Below are positions 16,772-25,451 of a stretch of DNA of 64,000 nt, one piece after another (position 1 is the stretch's first letter; every line of letters begins with the position of its first letter). The notes beneath the pieces are model-generated. The model was not told the origin of the DNA and did no database searches. It saw only the letters and a program-made list of their open reading frames with translations. A program made the translations under genes and the position numbers. The stretch lies in NCBI RefSeq assembly GCF_001042595.1, contig NZ_AP012326.1:1178001-1242000 (forward strand). The letters are read 5' to 3'. The stretch is from Bifidobacterium dentium JCM 1195 = DSM 20436 (GTDB taxonomy: Bacteria > Actinomycetota > Actinomycetes > Actinomycetales > Bifidobacteriaceae).

Positions 16772-17533
16772 ATGGCCGACTTCGGAACGAATGCCGAAGA
16801 TGCACCGGTATTGCGATTTGCCGATGTGTCACGAGTCCATGAAGCGGGTGCCAGCAGGGTGGTGTCGCTGGAGCATGCGGATCTCACCTTGCATGCCGGA
16901 GAATTCGTTGCCATCATGGGGCCATCGGGCTCGGGAAAATCGACGTTGCTCAATCTCGCCGGCGGGCTCGACCTGCCTACGGAAGGGCGCGTGTTCGTCG
17001 ACGGCGTCGATCTGACGAAACTCGATGCGGCGCAGCGGGCCATGTTGCGGCGGCGACTGATCGGCTATGTCTTTCAGGATTACAATCTTCTGCCGTCGCT
17101 TAGTGCAGTGGAGAACGTGTCGTTTCCGCTTGAGCTGGATGGATGGGCGCCGAGGAAGGCTCATGATGCGGCAATGGAGGCATTGCGCGAAGCGGGCGTT
17201 GAAGATCTCGCCGACCGCAGGCCGGAGGATATGTCGGGCGGTCAGGCTCAGCGCGTGGCCATCGCCCGTGCCTTGGTCGGTCCACGGCGGCTTCTGCTGG
17301 CCGACGAGCCGACCGGGGCTTTGGACTCCCATACCGGATTGAAGATTCTCGAAGTGCTGCGTGCACGTGCCGACGCCGGTGCCGCCGTGCTCATGGTCAC
17401 CCATGAGCCACGCTATGCCGCTTGGTCCGATCGCACGGTGTTCATCCGAGACGGAAGAATCGTGGATGAGACCGGACCCACGGATTTCGATGCCATGCTT
17501 GAATCCGATGATGCCGTGGAATCGGGGCGATAG
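16772..17533 (+). CDS. ABC exporter ATP-binding protein (MacB/LolD type)
   Basis: 253 residues. Walker A is GPSGSGKST (about 49-57), the Q-loop is in VFQDYNLLP, the signature is MSGGQAQRVAIARAL, and Walker B is LLLADEPTGALDS. This is the 3-component/antimicrobial-peptide exporter class that works with an FtsX-type permease. The start has GGGAAGGGG about seven bases upstream. The permease begins two bases after the stop. The duplicated operator upstream and the PadR gene downstream indicate a substrate-induced export operon. Confidence 0.94.
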   Translation: MADFGTNAEDAPVLRFADVSRVHEAGASRVVSLEHADLTLHAGEFVAIMGPSGSGKSTLLNLAGGLDLPTEGRVFVDGVDLTKLDAAQRAMLRRRLIGYVFQDYNLLPSLSAVENVSFPLELDGWAPRKAHDAAMEALREAGVEDLADRRPEDMSGGQAQRVAIARALVGPRRLLLADEPTGALDSHTGLKILEVLRARADAGAAVLMVTHEPRYAAWSDRTVFIRDGRIVDETGPTDFDAMLESDDAVESGR

Positions 17534-17535
17534 AC

Positions 17536-20526
17536 ATGGCCCGTATCTTCGCCCTTCGATCCGTGCTGCGACTTGCCTGGCGTGATATGTGCCGTCATCG
17601 TGCTCGGACGACGTTCTCCACGCTGCTTATCGCCTTGCCTATGATGGCGTTGATCGTCGGCGCCACATTGATGACGGGTGCTCCGCCCATGCGGGAGCGG
17701 GCGTTGCGAAGCATACCGGAAGGCGCTCAAGCCGTAATCACTGCAACCGCGGTAAAGCGCGACGGGAATCCGTTCGAACAACCCCCTGAGGGAGCGTCCA
17801 TCTGGATGGATGAGATTACTCAGCAACCGGCGAGCGAAGACGAGCTCAAACGTATTGTGCCGTCCTCGGACAAGCTGCTGCCGTATTGGGATTCCGAACA
17901 GCTCATAGCCGCCATGGCAACCGGCCTGCAGCCGGGGCAGGTCGAGTCGGCGAAGAATTCGTCGATCGGCGGCACCCTGGCGCAATCCGGCACGGGCACC
18001 GCACGGCTATGCGAGGCCGGCGCGGAAGCGCTCGGTATGCTACTGCCGAAGCTGAGCGAAGGAACGGTTCCGAGCAATGCCGATGAAATCGTCGTCACCA
18101 GTGGATTGGCTTCGCGGATCGGAGCCGACATCGGCGATACGATTACACTGATAGCCCCGCCTTTTCAAGGATCGTATAGCACCAATGGCCGCATAGCCGC
18201 AGTCATACAGAATTCACAGCGTGCCTGGCGCATCAGTGGCATCGTTGCCGATGACGCCATCTCCAAAGCCTGGGCCCGGGACGGATGGATGTCCGGCATG
18301 GTCGCCCGCGACGGTGGTGCCGGAGTGGACAGACATTACCTCGTGGTCGGCGATAAGCCGATCACTTGGCGGCAGGTCAAGAAGATGAATCTGCTTCAGA
18401 CGGTGGCGGTATCACGGCATGTGCTTACCGATGGGTACCCGAATGCTTCCGAGCGATATCCCTCGCGTATCGATAGCCAGGCGCTACTGCAGTACGCCGT
18501 GGGATTCATAGTCGCCGTGGCCATGGGCGTCGCGCTCGTGCTATGTCTGGTTACGCCTGCATTCTCGATATCGGTCGATCAATCACGTCGCACGATGGGT
18601 CTCGCCTCAGCCTGCGGTGCCGGGCCACGCGATGTACGGAACATGTTCGGACTGCAAGGCGTCTGTTCGGGATTCGCCGGTGGTGTCATTGGCATGCTGG
18701 CCGGTATCGGAGGAATATATGCGATGGCTCCCTCCGTCATACATGTCGACGTTCATGAGATCCCGCAGGTGATTCCATGGGGGCTGTTCCCGCTGGTCGT
18801 CATGACGTCCACGTTGATCGGAGCCTTCGCCACATGGATGCCGGCACGCCGTGCAGGACGTATGAATGTGGTCGATGCGCTGCGGGACCGGCCCGATGGG
18901 CTGGAACGTGAGCGTTATGCAGGAAAAGGTGCCGGAAAGATTGCGCTGATATCGGGACCCATGCTTATGCTGGCGGCCTGCGGATGCGCCGTGACGAGCA
19001 TGCGGGTGAAGGTTTCGGATGTTTCTTCGCCGGGAGTGTTGCCGGAAGGCTCAGGAACATCCCTGGTGCTGTTGGTCGCCGCCATCGTGCTGGCCATGAT
19101 TGGCCTGGTGCGGCTGGTGAAAGGCCTTATCGTCATATATGGTGCGGTCGGTCGAAGTCTGCCCTTGTCCATACGAACGGGTTTGCGTGATTCGGCGGAA
19201 CACCATCGCAGGTTCGTACCTGCCACCATCGCGGTCGTGCTGACCATGGCATTGGCCTCCTATGCCATGGTGCTGATCGGCTCGACTCTGGCCAACGATA
19301 GGAGCATGGAACTTGTGCACGGTCAATCCCATGTGATTCTGTCCGCGGAGGTGCCGGTGAACGACGATACCGATCGCATGGTGGTTGCCGACGGCATACG
19401 TAAGCTGGGCGATACCGCATCGTTCAAAGACCACCAGCCGATCTATGCCTTGGCTCAGCCGGATGCGGAATCCACGATGAACCTGACGGGCAAGGCATAC
19501 GACGACATCTACGCACAATACCCTACCGTCAAGGCGCTTCCCGCCACCGAACTGCACTGCGAGGTGAACGAACGGCAGCAGTATGGGCAGGATATGGCAT
19601 CCGCCTTCGACCCGAACGGTACGCCATACTGCGTGAACTGGTCCAAGTCGTACGAGGCGGTCGGATACACAGGCCTTTCCATGATCAACATGGATCCCAG
19701 CGTGATCATCATGTCTGCCGATGCGATGCGCATGACGGGTTTCCCGAATGCCGAGCAGGCCGCACGCACCTTGGAGGAAGGCGGTGTGGTCGTCGGCAAT
19801 GCGGCGGCATTGCGAGAGGACGGTACGGTCACCCTGCAGGTGAGCCACCGCACCCTTGATGATGACGGGAACAGCGGTTCGGAACATGTCGTAAGGCAAT
19901 CCGTCCGCAAGGCGACATGGATGAAGGGCTTTTACCCGCTGGCCATGAGCGAGCGTACGGCACGTGAGCTCGGCATCGTCAATTTGCGCTATGTGGGCGA
20001 CATCGCCGCATTGGACCATGTGCATGGATGGAGTGCCATCGAGCGGTTGCGCAAGGCGACGAGCGGCATGCCATTGGTGAACATGACCAGTCAACGGTAC
20101 CAATACGAGTGGGCGACGGATGCCGATGGTGCGAAAATCACGCTTGCTCCCATCGTGGCGCTTGGCCTGCTTGCCCTGACGGCCACGGTGGTGTCGCTGC
20201 TATTGTCCCGAACCCAGACCATCCGTGACATGACCACCATGCATGCGGTGGGAGCCTCACCGGGATTTTTACGTCGCCTCGGTCTTGTGCAGGCGATGAC
20301 GATACTGTTGCCGGGGGTGCCGTTAGGCATGATCGCCGGCCTCGCCCTTGGCTGCTACCACATTGCGTGGTGCCGGCGTATCGGCATCGACGGTGCATGG
20401 CTGGAAACCGTACCTTGCTGGCAACTGCAGATTGCGCTTGCCATAACGGTCATTGCGGCGGGATCGCTATCGGCCTGGCTGGTAACCAGTCCTCCCCGCA
20501 ATCTGACGCGACGTACCATCGATTAA
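17536..20526 (+). CDS. ABC exporter permease with two FtsX domains
   Basis: 996 residues. One hydrophobic segment near the N-terminus (about 20-45) is followed by a large extracytoplasmic region of about 230 residues. The first FtsX-like block of three helices is at about 315-440, then a helix pair near 475-540, a second extracytoplasmic region (about 590-860) and a final FtsX block at 870-990. Fusion of two permease halves in one chain is usual for actinobacterial exporters of this class. With the upstream ATPase it probably exports or senses a peptide, lipid or antibiotic. Substrate unknown. TAA is followed 18 bases later by the regulator gene. Confidence 0.9.
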   Translation: MARIFALRSVLRLAWRDMCRHRARTTFSTLLIALPMMALIVGATLMTGAPPMRERALRSIPEGAQAVITATAVKRDGNPFEQPPEGASIWMDEITQQPASEDELKRIVPSSDKLLPYWDSEQLIAAMATGLQPGQVESAKNSSIGGTLAQSGTGTARLCEAGAEALGMLLPKLSEGTVPSNADEIVVTSGLASRIGADIGDTITLIAPPFQGSYSTNGRIAAVIQNSQRAWRISGIVADDAISKAWARDGWMSGMVARDGGAGVDRHYLVVGDKPITWRQVKKMNLLQTVAVSRHVLTDGYPNASERYPSRIDSQALLQYAVGFIVAVAMGVALVLCLVTPAFSISVDQSRRTMGLASACGAGPRDVRNMFGLQGVCSGFAGGVIGMLAGIGGIYAMAPSVIHVDVHEIPQVIPWGLFPLVVMTSTLIGAFATWMPARRAGRMNVVDALRDRPDGLERERYAGKGAGKIALISGPMLMLAACGCAVTSMRVKVSDVSSPGVLPEGSGTSLVLLVAAIVLAMIGLVRLVKGLIVIYGAVGRSLPLSIRTGLRDSAEHHRRFVPATIAVVLTMALASYAMVLIGSTLANDRSMELVHGQSHVILSAEVPVNDDTDRMVVADGIRKLGDTASFKDHQPIYALAQPDAESTMNLTGKAYDDIYAQYPTVKALPATELHCEVNERQQYGQDMASAFDPNGTPYCVNWSKSYEAVGYTGLSMINMDPSVIIMSADAMRMTGFPNAEQAARTLEEGGVVVGNAAALREDGTVTLQVSHRTLDDDGNSGSEHVVRQSVRKATWMKGFYPLAMSERTARELGIVNLRYVGDIAALDHVHGWSAIERLRKATSGMPLVNMTSQRYQYEWATDADGAKITLAPIVALGLLALTATVVSLLLSRTQTIRDMTTMHAVGASPGFLRRLGLVQAMTILLPGVPLGMIAGLALGCYHIAWCRRIGIDGAWLETVPCWQLQIALAITVIAAGSLSAWLVTSPPRNLTRRTID

Positions 20527-20544
20527 AGGGAACAGGAGGACGAT

Positions 20545-21150
20545 ATGGCCATACGAGAGGCATTGCTGGCGTTGCTTGAACAGAGCCCATCCACCGCATA
20601 TCAACTCAAGCAGGGATTCGAACGCACCACATCAAGGATTTGGCCATTGAACATGGGGCAGATCTCGACCACCCTGCAACGGTTGCATCGGGATGGGTTG
20701 ATCGAGGAGGAGCCTAAACGACACGACGAGGCCGTGGTGTGGAAACTGACGGATGATGGACGTCGGGAAGCCGAGCAATGGTGGTTGACACCGGTCACGC
20801 TGGAACAGCGTGGCAGGGATGAGTTGGTCATGAAACTCGCCTTTGCCGCGGTCACGCCGGGGGTCGATCTTGATCGGTTGATCGAACGGCAACGTATCTG
20901 CCTGCAGCGGCTGTTGCATGACGTCACCCGCGCCAAACGACTCACCGACGCCGATAACATTGCGGCGCGCCTAGTGCTGGATCATCATATCTTCGCCACC
21001 GAAGCTGAATTGCACTGGCTGGATACGTTCGACGAAACCATGCTGCGCAATGCCGCGCGCCGCAACCAGACCAGTGTCGGAAATGCCGATGACAAGCAGG
21101 AGGCACCGTCCCGTTTCCCTGTGCCTGACCTGCATGTTCACAAGGGCTGA
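20545..21150 (+). CDS. PadR-family transcriptional regulator
   Basis: 201 residues. The N-terminal winged helix spans about 1-80: MAIREALLALLEQSPSTAYQ, then a DNA-contacting segment including GQISTTLQRLHRDGLIEEE. The C-terminal part (about 95-170) is helical, as in long PadR proteins (Vir_act_alpha_C type). An AGGAGG ribosome site is six bases before the ATG. As last gene of the ABC exporter operon, it is expected to repress its own operon from the duplicated GTTACTnAGTAAC palindrome. Confidence 0.9.
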   Translation: MAIREALLALLEQSPSTAYQLKQGFERTTSRIWPLNMGQISTTLQRLHRDGLIEEEPKRHDEAVVWKLTDDGRREAEQWWLTPVTLEQRGRDELVMKLAFAAVTPGVDLDRLIERQRICLQRLLHDVTRAKRLTDADNIAARLVLDHHIFATEAELHWLDTFDETMLRNAARRNQTSVGNADDKQEAPSRFPVPDLHVHKG

Positions 21151-21183
21151 ATCCCGGTCGTGGAAGTGACTATACTGGCGGGC

Positions 21184-21606
21184 ATGTCACGACAACACAT
21201 CATTCGATGGGATTTGATGGGCGTGGTGTTCGTCGGCGGATGCATCGGCACCGGCCTGCGGTATGCATGCTCGTTCATCGCCGATTACGGGGCGTTTCAC
21301 TTCGGTACGTTCACGGCGAACATGATCGCCTGCTTCGCCTATGCGACGTTATCCGCATGGTTGGGCGGTTCCGCGCGTCTTACGGGCAATGTCAAGGAAT
21401 ACGTGAACCGTGGTTTCGGCATGGGCCTGTGCGGCGGGCTCTCCACCATGTCGACGCTCGCCTTGGAACAGTTTACGTTGCTGCATGGGGGAGATACTCC
21501 TGGCGCCGTCATCTACTGCGTCGTGACGTTCCTTGCCGGATTCGCGTTCGCCTATGCGGGCTCCCGTACCGGTTCGCATATCGCGAATACGAGGAAGGGG
21601 GCATGA
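21184..21606 (+). CDS. crcB: Fluoride channel CrcB, first copy
   Basis: 140 residues and four hydrophobic segments. CrcB/Fluc proteins are small dual-topology channels that export fluoride. The conserved GGCIGTGLRYACS and GLCGGLSTMSTLALE (usually GxxGGxTTFSTF) are present. The start at 21184 is chosen because the helix begins there; no clear ribosome site is visible, while TATACT at 21171-21176 is close enough to suggest a leaderless transcript. An in-frame GTG at 21160 is possible. The second crcB gene follows by one base, so the two products may form a heterodimer, as known in bacteria with paired genes. Confidence 0.88.
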   Translation: MSRQHIIRWDLMGVVFVGGCIGTGLRYACSFIADYGAFHFGTFTANMIACFAYATLSAWLGGSARLTGNVKEYVNRGFGMGLCGGLSTMSTLALEQFTLLHGGDTPGAVIYCVVTFLAGFAFAYAGSRTGSHIANTRKGA

Positions 21607-21607
21607 A

Positions 21608-21979
21608 GTGAATGCATTCCTGCCGATTCTGGTGTGCCTGTGTGGTGGACTCGGCGCTTCCGCGCGTTATGTCTGTGATTCGTATATCAAGGCGTGCTGG
21701 CATAGGGCATTCCCGATGTCCACATTCGTCATCAATGTGATAGCCGGTTTTCTGGCGGGAATCGTCGCCGGCCTGTATGCGCGTTCCGTCGTGCCTCAGG
21801 CTGCCCGTCTGCTGCTCGCCACCGGTTTCCTCGGTGGATTCTCGACCTTCTCAACCATGATGAACGAAACCGTCACCTTGCTGCGCGGCGGTAGGATAGC
21901 GGCGTTCGCCGGATACTTCGTGGCGTCCGTCTTCGTTCCGGTCATTGCCGTCGCCTGCGGCTGTATGATCGTCGAATGA
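21608..21979 (+). CDS. crcB: Fluoride channel CrcB, second copy
   Basis: 123 residues with four hydrophobic segments. It keeps the complete motif GFLGGFSTFSTMMNE and the N-terminal GGLGASARYV. The start is GTG at 21608, one base after the stop of the first copy, with GAGGAAGGGG upstream; a longer open frame from 21533 overlaps the first gene and is not used. No fluoride riboswitch is visible before the pair. Confidence 0.9.
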   Translation: MNAFLPILVCLCGGLGASARYVCDSYIKACWHRAFPMSTFVINVIAGFLAGIVAGLYARSVVPQAARLLLATGFLGGFSTFSTMMNETVTLLRGGRIAAFAGYFVASVFVPVIAVACGCMIVE

Positions 21980-22024
21980 TGCGGCGGGAGGGGCGGATGC
22001 ATATCGTAGAGTGAATGGCTGACC

Positions 22025-23188
22025 CTACATCATGTCCATCAGCATGAAGGCGAGCAACAGCTGCAGCCTGCTGTCAAGCTTGGACAGGTCCATGCACAGG
22101 ATTTCCGCGGCCTTGGAGATTTTGTAATTCACCGTGTTGCGATGTACGAACAGCTCGTCGGCGGTCTCTTTCACGCTGTCATTGTGATTGAGATAGCACC
22201 GCAGTACGTCCAGCAGGTCGGAGTCGGATTCCTTGTCGTATTCGATCAGCGGCCCCAGAATCTGCGTGTGGTATTCCCGTGAGATTTCCGGATCCTCGAT
22301 GCCGAGCAACACCCGGTATGCGCCGAGGTCGTCGAAGAAATTGATGCGGTCCTCCAGCTTTTTCCGTGATTGCAGCTTCAGGATGGAGGCCGCCTGACGG
22401 TGGCTTTTGCTGACGCAGCGTATGCTTTTGGTAAGTTTTCCCACGCCGATGGAGGCGGTCTCCTGCCGGCGCAGCGCGTGCTCGACGATCGTCAGTATGC
22501 CGCGCCCCCAGTTACGCAGCTGTTGCGGTTCGTCGCAGTGCATGACGACGATAATCTGTTTCCAGGCGCTGAATACGGTGCTGAAACGTACGTCCCTGTG
22601 CAGGTATCTCCTGATTTCCGCGGCGATGAGGTTCAGTCGCACATACGGGTCGCCCGCATAGTTCTCGACCTGCACGATTGCCACGGCATAACGCCATTCG
22701 ATTTCGAAATGGAATTCCGAAAGCGTCGCCGTATACAGTTCCTGCTGGTCGGGGAAGGAGATGGCGTTCTGGAACGCGGCGCTCACCATGCGTTCCTTCG
22801 TCTCCTCCTCGATGAGGCGGCGGCACAGCGGGCGGGCGATGTTTTCGAACGGCGCGCTTTTCGGAATGGTGAACAGTGGGAAGCCGTGCTCTTCGCAAAA
22901 GAGCACCACATCCTCGGGCGGCTCCATAAAGAAATGCCCGATGTCGAGGGCGATGCCCGCCGCGCGATGCTCGTACAGGGACTTGACGTGTTTAAGCAGA
23001 GCCCCATCCTCCTGCAAGGCGATGCCGGTGACGAGGATCAGTTCGTCGCCGGCCAAGTAATCGATCATCTGAGTGGACTCCAGCACATGTACCCAAGTGA
23101 CGTGGTGACCGAGTCCGTCTTCGCCGGCGGCCGGATGAAGAGGAACGTCCGGACACCCTTCAATCAGCTCCCGTAATTCCAAAGTCAT
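22025..23188 (-). CDS. PucR/CdaR-type transcriptional regulator
   Basis: 387 residues. The N-terminal PucR domain starts TLELRELIEGCPDVPLHPAAG and continues with GDELILVTGIAL. A central region (about 150-270) would hold the GGDEF-like or GAF-like fold seen in this family. The C-terminal HTH_30 is clear at about 318-385: NDSVKETADELFVHRNTVNYKI in pieces, followed by SKLDSRLQLLLAFMLMD. The ATG at 23188 has GCGGAG upstream; longer frames to 23266 add no domain. It is divergent from the aminotransferase gene. PucR-type proteins control purine or amino-acid use; one is known beside the GABA genes gabTDP of Corynebacterium glutamicum, which fits this neighbourhood. Confidence 0.88.
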   Translation of the reverse strand: MTLELRELIEGCPDVPLHPAAGEDGLGHHVTWVHVLESTQMIDYLAGDELILVTGIALQEDGALLKHVKSLYEHRAAGIALDIGHFFMEPPEDVVLFCEEHGFPLFTIPKSAPFENIARPLCRRLIEEETKERMVSAAFQNAISFPDQQELYTATLSEFHFEIEWRYAVAIVQVENYAGDPYVRLNLIAAEIRRYLHRDVRFSTVFSAWKQIIVVMHCDEPQQLRNWGRGILTIVEHALRRQETASIGVGKLTKSIRCVSKSHRQAASILKLQSRKKLEDRINFFDDLGAYRVLLGIEDPEISREYHTQILGPLIEYDKESDSDLLDVLRCYLNHNDSVKETADELFVHRNTVNYKISKAAEILCMDLSKLDSRLQLLLAFMLMDMM

Positions 23189-23499
23189 GTGTAATCTCCG
23201 CGAAATATAGCTTTTACAGTGTGTTTCGAGATGTCGTGGACATCGCGTTCGCATGGCTGCGGCCAAGCACCATCATATCGGCCCCATATTACCGTTCTTT
23301 ACCGATCGTTCATCCGTTCTTCAGCGTCGTACGTATGTTACGACAAATCGATTGTGCTCAAGCACAACCAAATTTGGGCTTGGATGACTGGAGAAACGGT
23401 TTCGAGAGGAAACATAATGAGTCCCAGTTCCGGCCGGAAGAGACGACCGGGCAGGCCGTTTCAAGACCTTTCGTCACAAGAAGCAAGGAGAGTCGCATC
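23189..23499. promoter_or_regulatory. Divergent control region, PucR gene / aminotransferase
   Basis: These 311 bases hold no credible gene. Three short palindromes cluster in the middle: TCGTA-N7-TACGA at 23327-23343, TTGTGC-TCAA-GCACAA at 23352-23367, and CCAAATTTGG at 23368-23377. They are candidates for PucR binding sites. A clear AAGGAG ribosome site lies at 23485-23490. About 120 bases separate the palindromes from the aminotransferase start, leaving room for an untranslated leader. Confidence 0.5.
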
Positions 23500-24717
23500 A
23501 TGAGGCTGCAGGACACCGGATTGACATTCGAAGACATCAAGAGCAAGGTCGACACCTATATGATCGAAACCTACGAGCGTTTCGATTTCCTTGCGGATCA
23601 CGCCAAGGGCGTCTATATGTATGACGAGAACGACACCCCGTATCTCGACTTCTACGCGGGCATCGCCGTCAACTCCGTCGGCAACTGCAATGAAAAGGTC
23701 GTCAAGGCGGTGCAGGACCAAGCCGCCACCCTGATGCAGACCTTCAACTATCCGTACACCGTGCCGCAGGTGCTGCTCGCCGAAAAGATCTGCAAGGCCA
23801 TCGGCATGGACAAGATCTTCTACCAGAACTCCGGCACCGAATCCAATGAGGCCATGATCAAGATGGCACGTAAGTACGGCGTCGAGAAGTACGGCCCGAA
23901 CAAGTATCATATCGTCACCGCCCGTGAATCCTTCCACGGCCGCACCTTCGGCGCCATGTCCGCGACCGGTCAGCCGGACAACGCCTGTCAGGTCGGTTTC
24001 GGCCCGATGACCGACGGCTTCTCCTATGCTCCGTTCAACGACCTTGAAGCCTTCAAGGCGGCCTGCAACGAGAACACCATCGGCATCATGGTCGAGCCGG
24101 TCCAAGGCGAAGGCGGCGTGCATCCGGCGACCAAGGAATTCCTGCAGGGACTGCGCGAGTTCTGCGATGAGAAGGGCATTCTGCTGCTGCTTGATGAGGT
24201 GCAGTCCGGTTGGGGCCGTACCGGTGCGCTCATGTCGTACATGAACTATGGCATCAAGCCGGACATCGTCTCCATGGCCAAGGCCATGGGCGGCGGCATG
24301 CCGATCGGTGCGATCTGCGCCACGCAAGAGGTGGCCAAGGCCTTCACCATGGGCTCTCACGGCACCACTTTCGGCGGTCACCCGGTCTGCTGCGCAGCCT
24401 CGCTTGCCGCAGTCACCGAAATCATCGATCGTGACCTGCCGGGCAACGCCAAGAAGGTCGGTGCCTACTTCATCGATAAGCTGTCCAAGCTGCCGCACGT
24501 CAAGGAGGCCCGTGGCCAGGGTCTGTTCGTCGGCGTCGAATTCGACGGCACCATCAATGCCGTGGATGTCAAGCATGGCTGTCTCGACCGCAAACTGCTC
24601 ATCACGGCCATCGGCAAGGACGTCATCCGCATGGTCCCGCCGCTGATCATCACCGAGGAGGATGCCGACAAGGCGACCTCCATCATCGCGGAAACCATCG
24701 AGGCCCTGTCTGAGTGA
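23500..24717 (+). CDS. Class III aminotransferase (GABA/acetylornithine type)
   Basis: 405 residues. PLP enzyme that moves an omega- or alpha-amino group to a 2-oxo acid. The PLP aspartate is in LLLDEVQSGWGRTG (about 232) and the Schiff-base lysine in SMAKAMGGGMPIG (K261); their 29-residue spacing is normal. The NSGTESNEAMIKMAR and HGTTFGGHPV segments also fit. The family includes ArgD, GabT and putrescine aminotransferases. It is not in an arg cluster; a PucR regulator and a permease-dehydrogenase fusion flank it, so GABA or another omega-amino acid is a better guess than acetylornithine. The ATG at 23500 has GCAAGGAG upstream. Substrate remains unproven. Confidence 0.87.
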   Translation: MRLQDTGLTFEDIKSKVDTYMIETYERFDFLADHAKGVYMYDENDTPYLDFYAGIAVNSVGNCNEKVVKAVQDQAATLMQTFNYPYTVPQVLLAEKICKAIGMDKIFYQNSGTESNEAMIKMARKYGVEKYGPNKYHIVTARESFHGRTFGAMSATGQPDNACQVGFGPMTDGFSYAPFNDLEAFKAACNENTIGIMVEPVQGEGGVHPATKEFLQGLREFCDEKGILLLLDEVQSGWGRTGALMSYMNYGIKPDIVSMAKAMGGGMPIGAICATQEVAKAFTMGSHGTTFGGHPVCCAASLAAVTEIIDRDLPGNAKKVGAYFIDKLSKLPHVKEARGQGLFVGVEFDGTINAVDVKHGCLDRKLLITAIGKDVIRMVPPLIITEEDADKATSIIAETIEALSE

Positions 24718-24768
24718 TCGGCCCGTTGGCTCCCGAATCGTGAACATACCTATGAAAGGAGGAGCAGT

Positions 24769-25359
24769 ATGAAGCACATGGTCATCACCATCGGCTGCGA
24801 ATACGGCGCCGGTGGTCCGGAAATCGGAAAGATGCTCGCCAAGGCGCTCGGCATCGAATATTACGATCGTGACCTCGTCGATAAGATCATCAACGATCTG
24901 GACGTGGACAAGGAGCTCGTGGAAAAGGCCGATAAGGGAACGAACGTCCCCTATACCTTCGAGACGACACTCGGTCCGCGTTACGCGAACCTGACGAACA
25001 AGGTCATCTCCCTGCAATACCAAGCCATGCACAAGATGGCCGATCAATCATCCTGCGTCATCATCGGCCGCAGCGCCAACTATCTGCTGCAGGACAGGGA
25101 CGATCTGATCAACATCTTCATCTATGCGCCGGAGGAGGACCGCATCCGCGCGATCATGGAAAACCAATCCGTGAGCGAGAAGAAGGCGCGCGAGATCGTC
25201 AGCTACAACGACGAGAAGAACCGCAGCAGGCATCAGTACATCACCGGCACCAATCGTGGTGACCGGAGCCAGCGCGACCTGCTGATCAACAGCAGCCTGC
25301 TCGGCTGGGAGAAGACCTGCCAGTATCTGCTCATGCTCGTCGAAATGCTGAACGAATAA
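24769..25359 (+). CDS. Cytidylate-kinase-like P-loop protein
   Basis: 196 residues. It belongs to the cytidylate-kinase-like family (Cytidylate_kin2), whose substrate is unknown; it is not the housekeeping cmk. The nucleotide loop is GCEYGAGGPEIG at residues 9-20, where most relatives have GGREIG, so a conserved arginine is replaced by proline. Then come YYDRDLVDK, the switch-like SSCVIIGRSANYLLQ at about 87-101, and an arginine-rich lid region. AAAGGAGGAG precedes the ATG at 24769. It lies between the aminotransferase and the permease-dehydrogenase gene on one strand, so it is probably cotranscribed and may serve that pathway. Function unknown. Confidence 0.8.
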   Translation: MKHMVITIGCEYGAGGPEIGKMLAKALGIEYYDRDLVDKIINDLDVDKELVEKADKGTNVPYTFETTLGPRYANLTNKVISLQYQAMHKMADQSSCVIIGRSANYLLQDRDDLINIFIYAPEEDRIRAIMENQSVSEKKAREIVSYNDEKNRSRHQYITGTNRGDRSQRDLLINSSLLGWEKTCQYLLMLVEMLNE

Positions 25360-25451
25360 CCGGACACAGGGGCCGTAACTCGAGGGGAGCGCGGCCTCTT
25401 TCCGCTTTTGTGAATCGCCATCGCAGAGCTTACGTGAGGAAGGAACTTTCG

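Noticed and set aside
21151..21183. Fluoride riboswitch before the crcB pair
   Set aside because: Only 33 bases separate the pair from the PadR stop, and no pseudoknot-like stem is seen.
23461..25047. 528-codon minus-strand frame over the aminotransferase and kinase-like genes
   Set aside because: It runs across two well-supported plus-strand genes and shows no domain.
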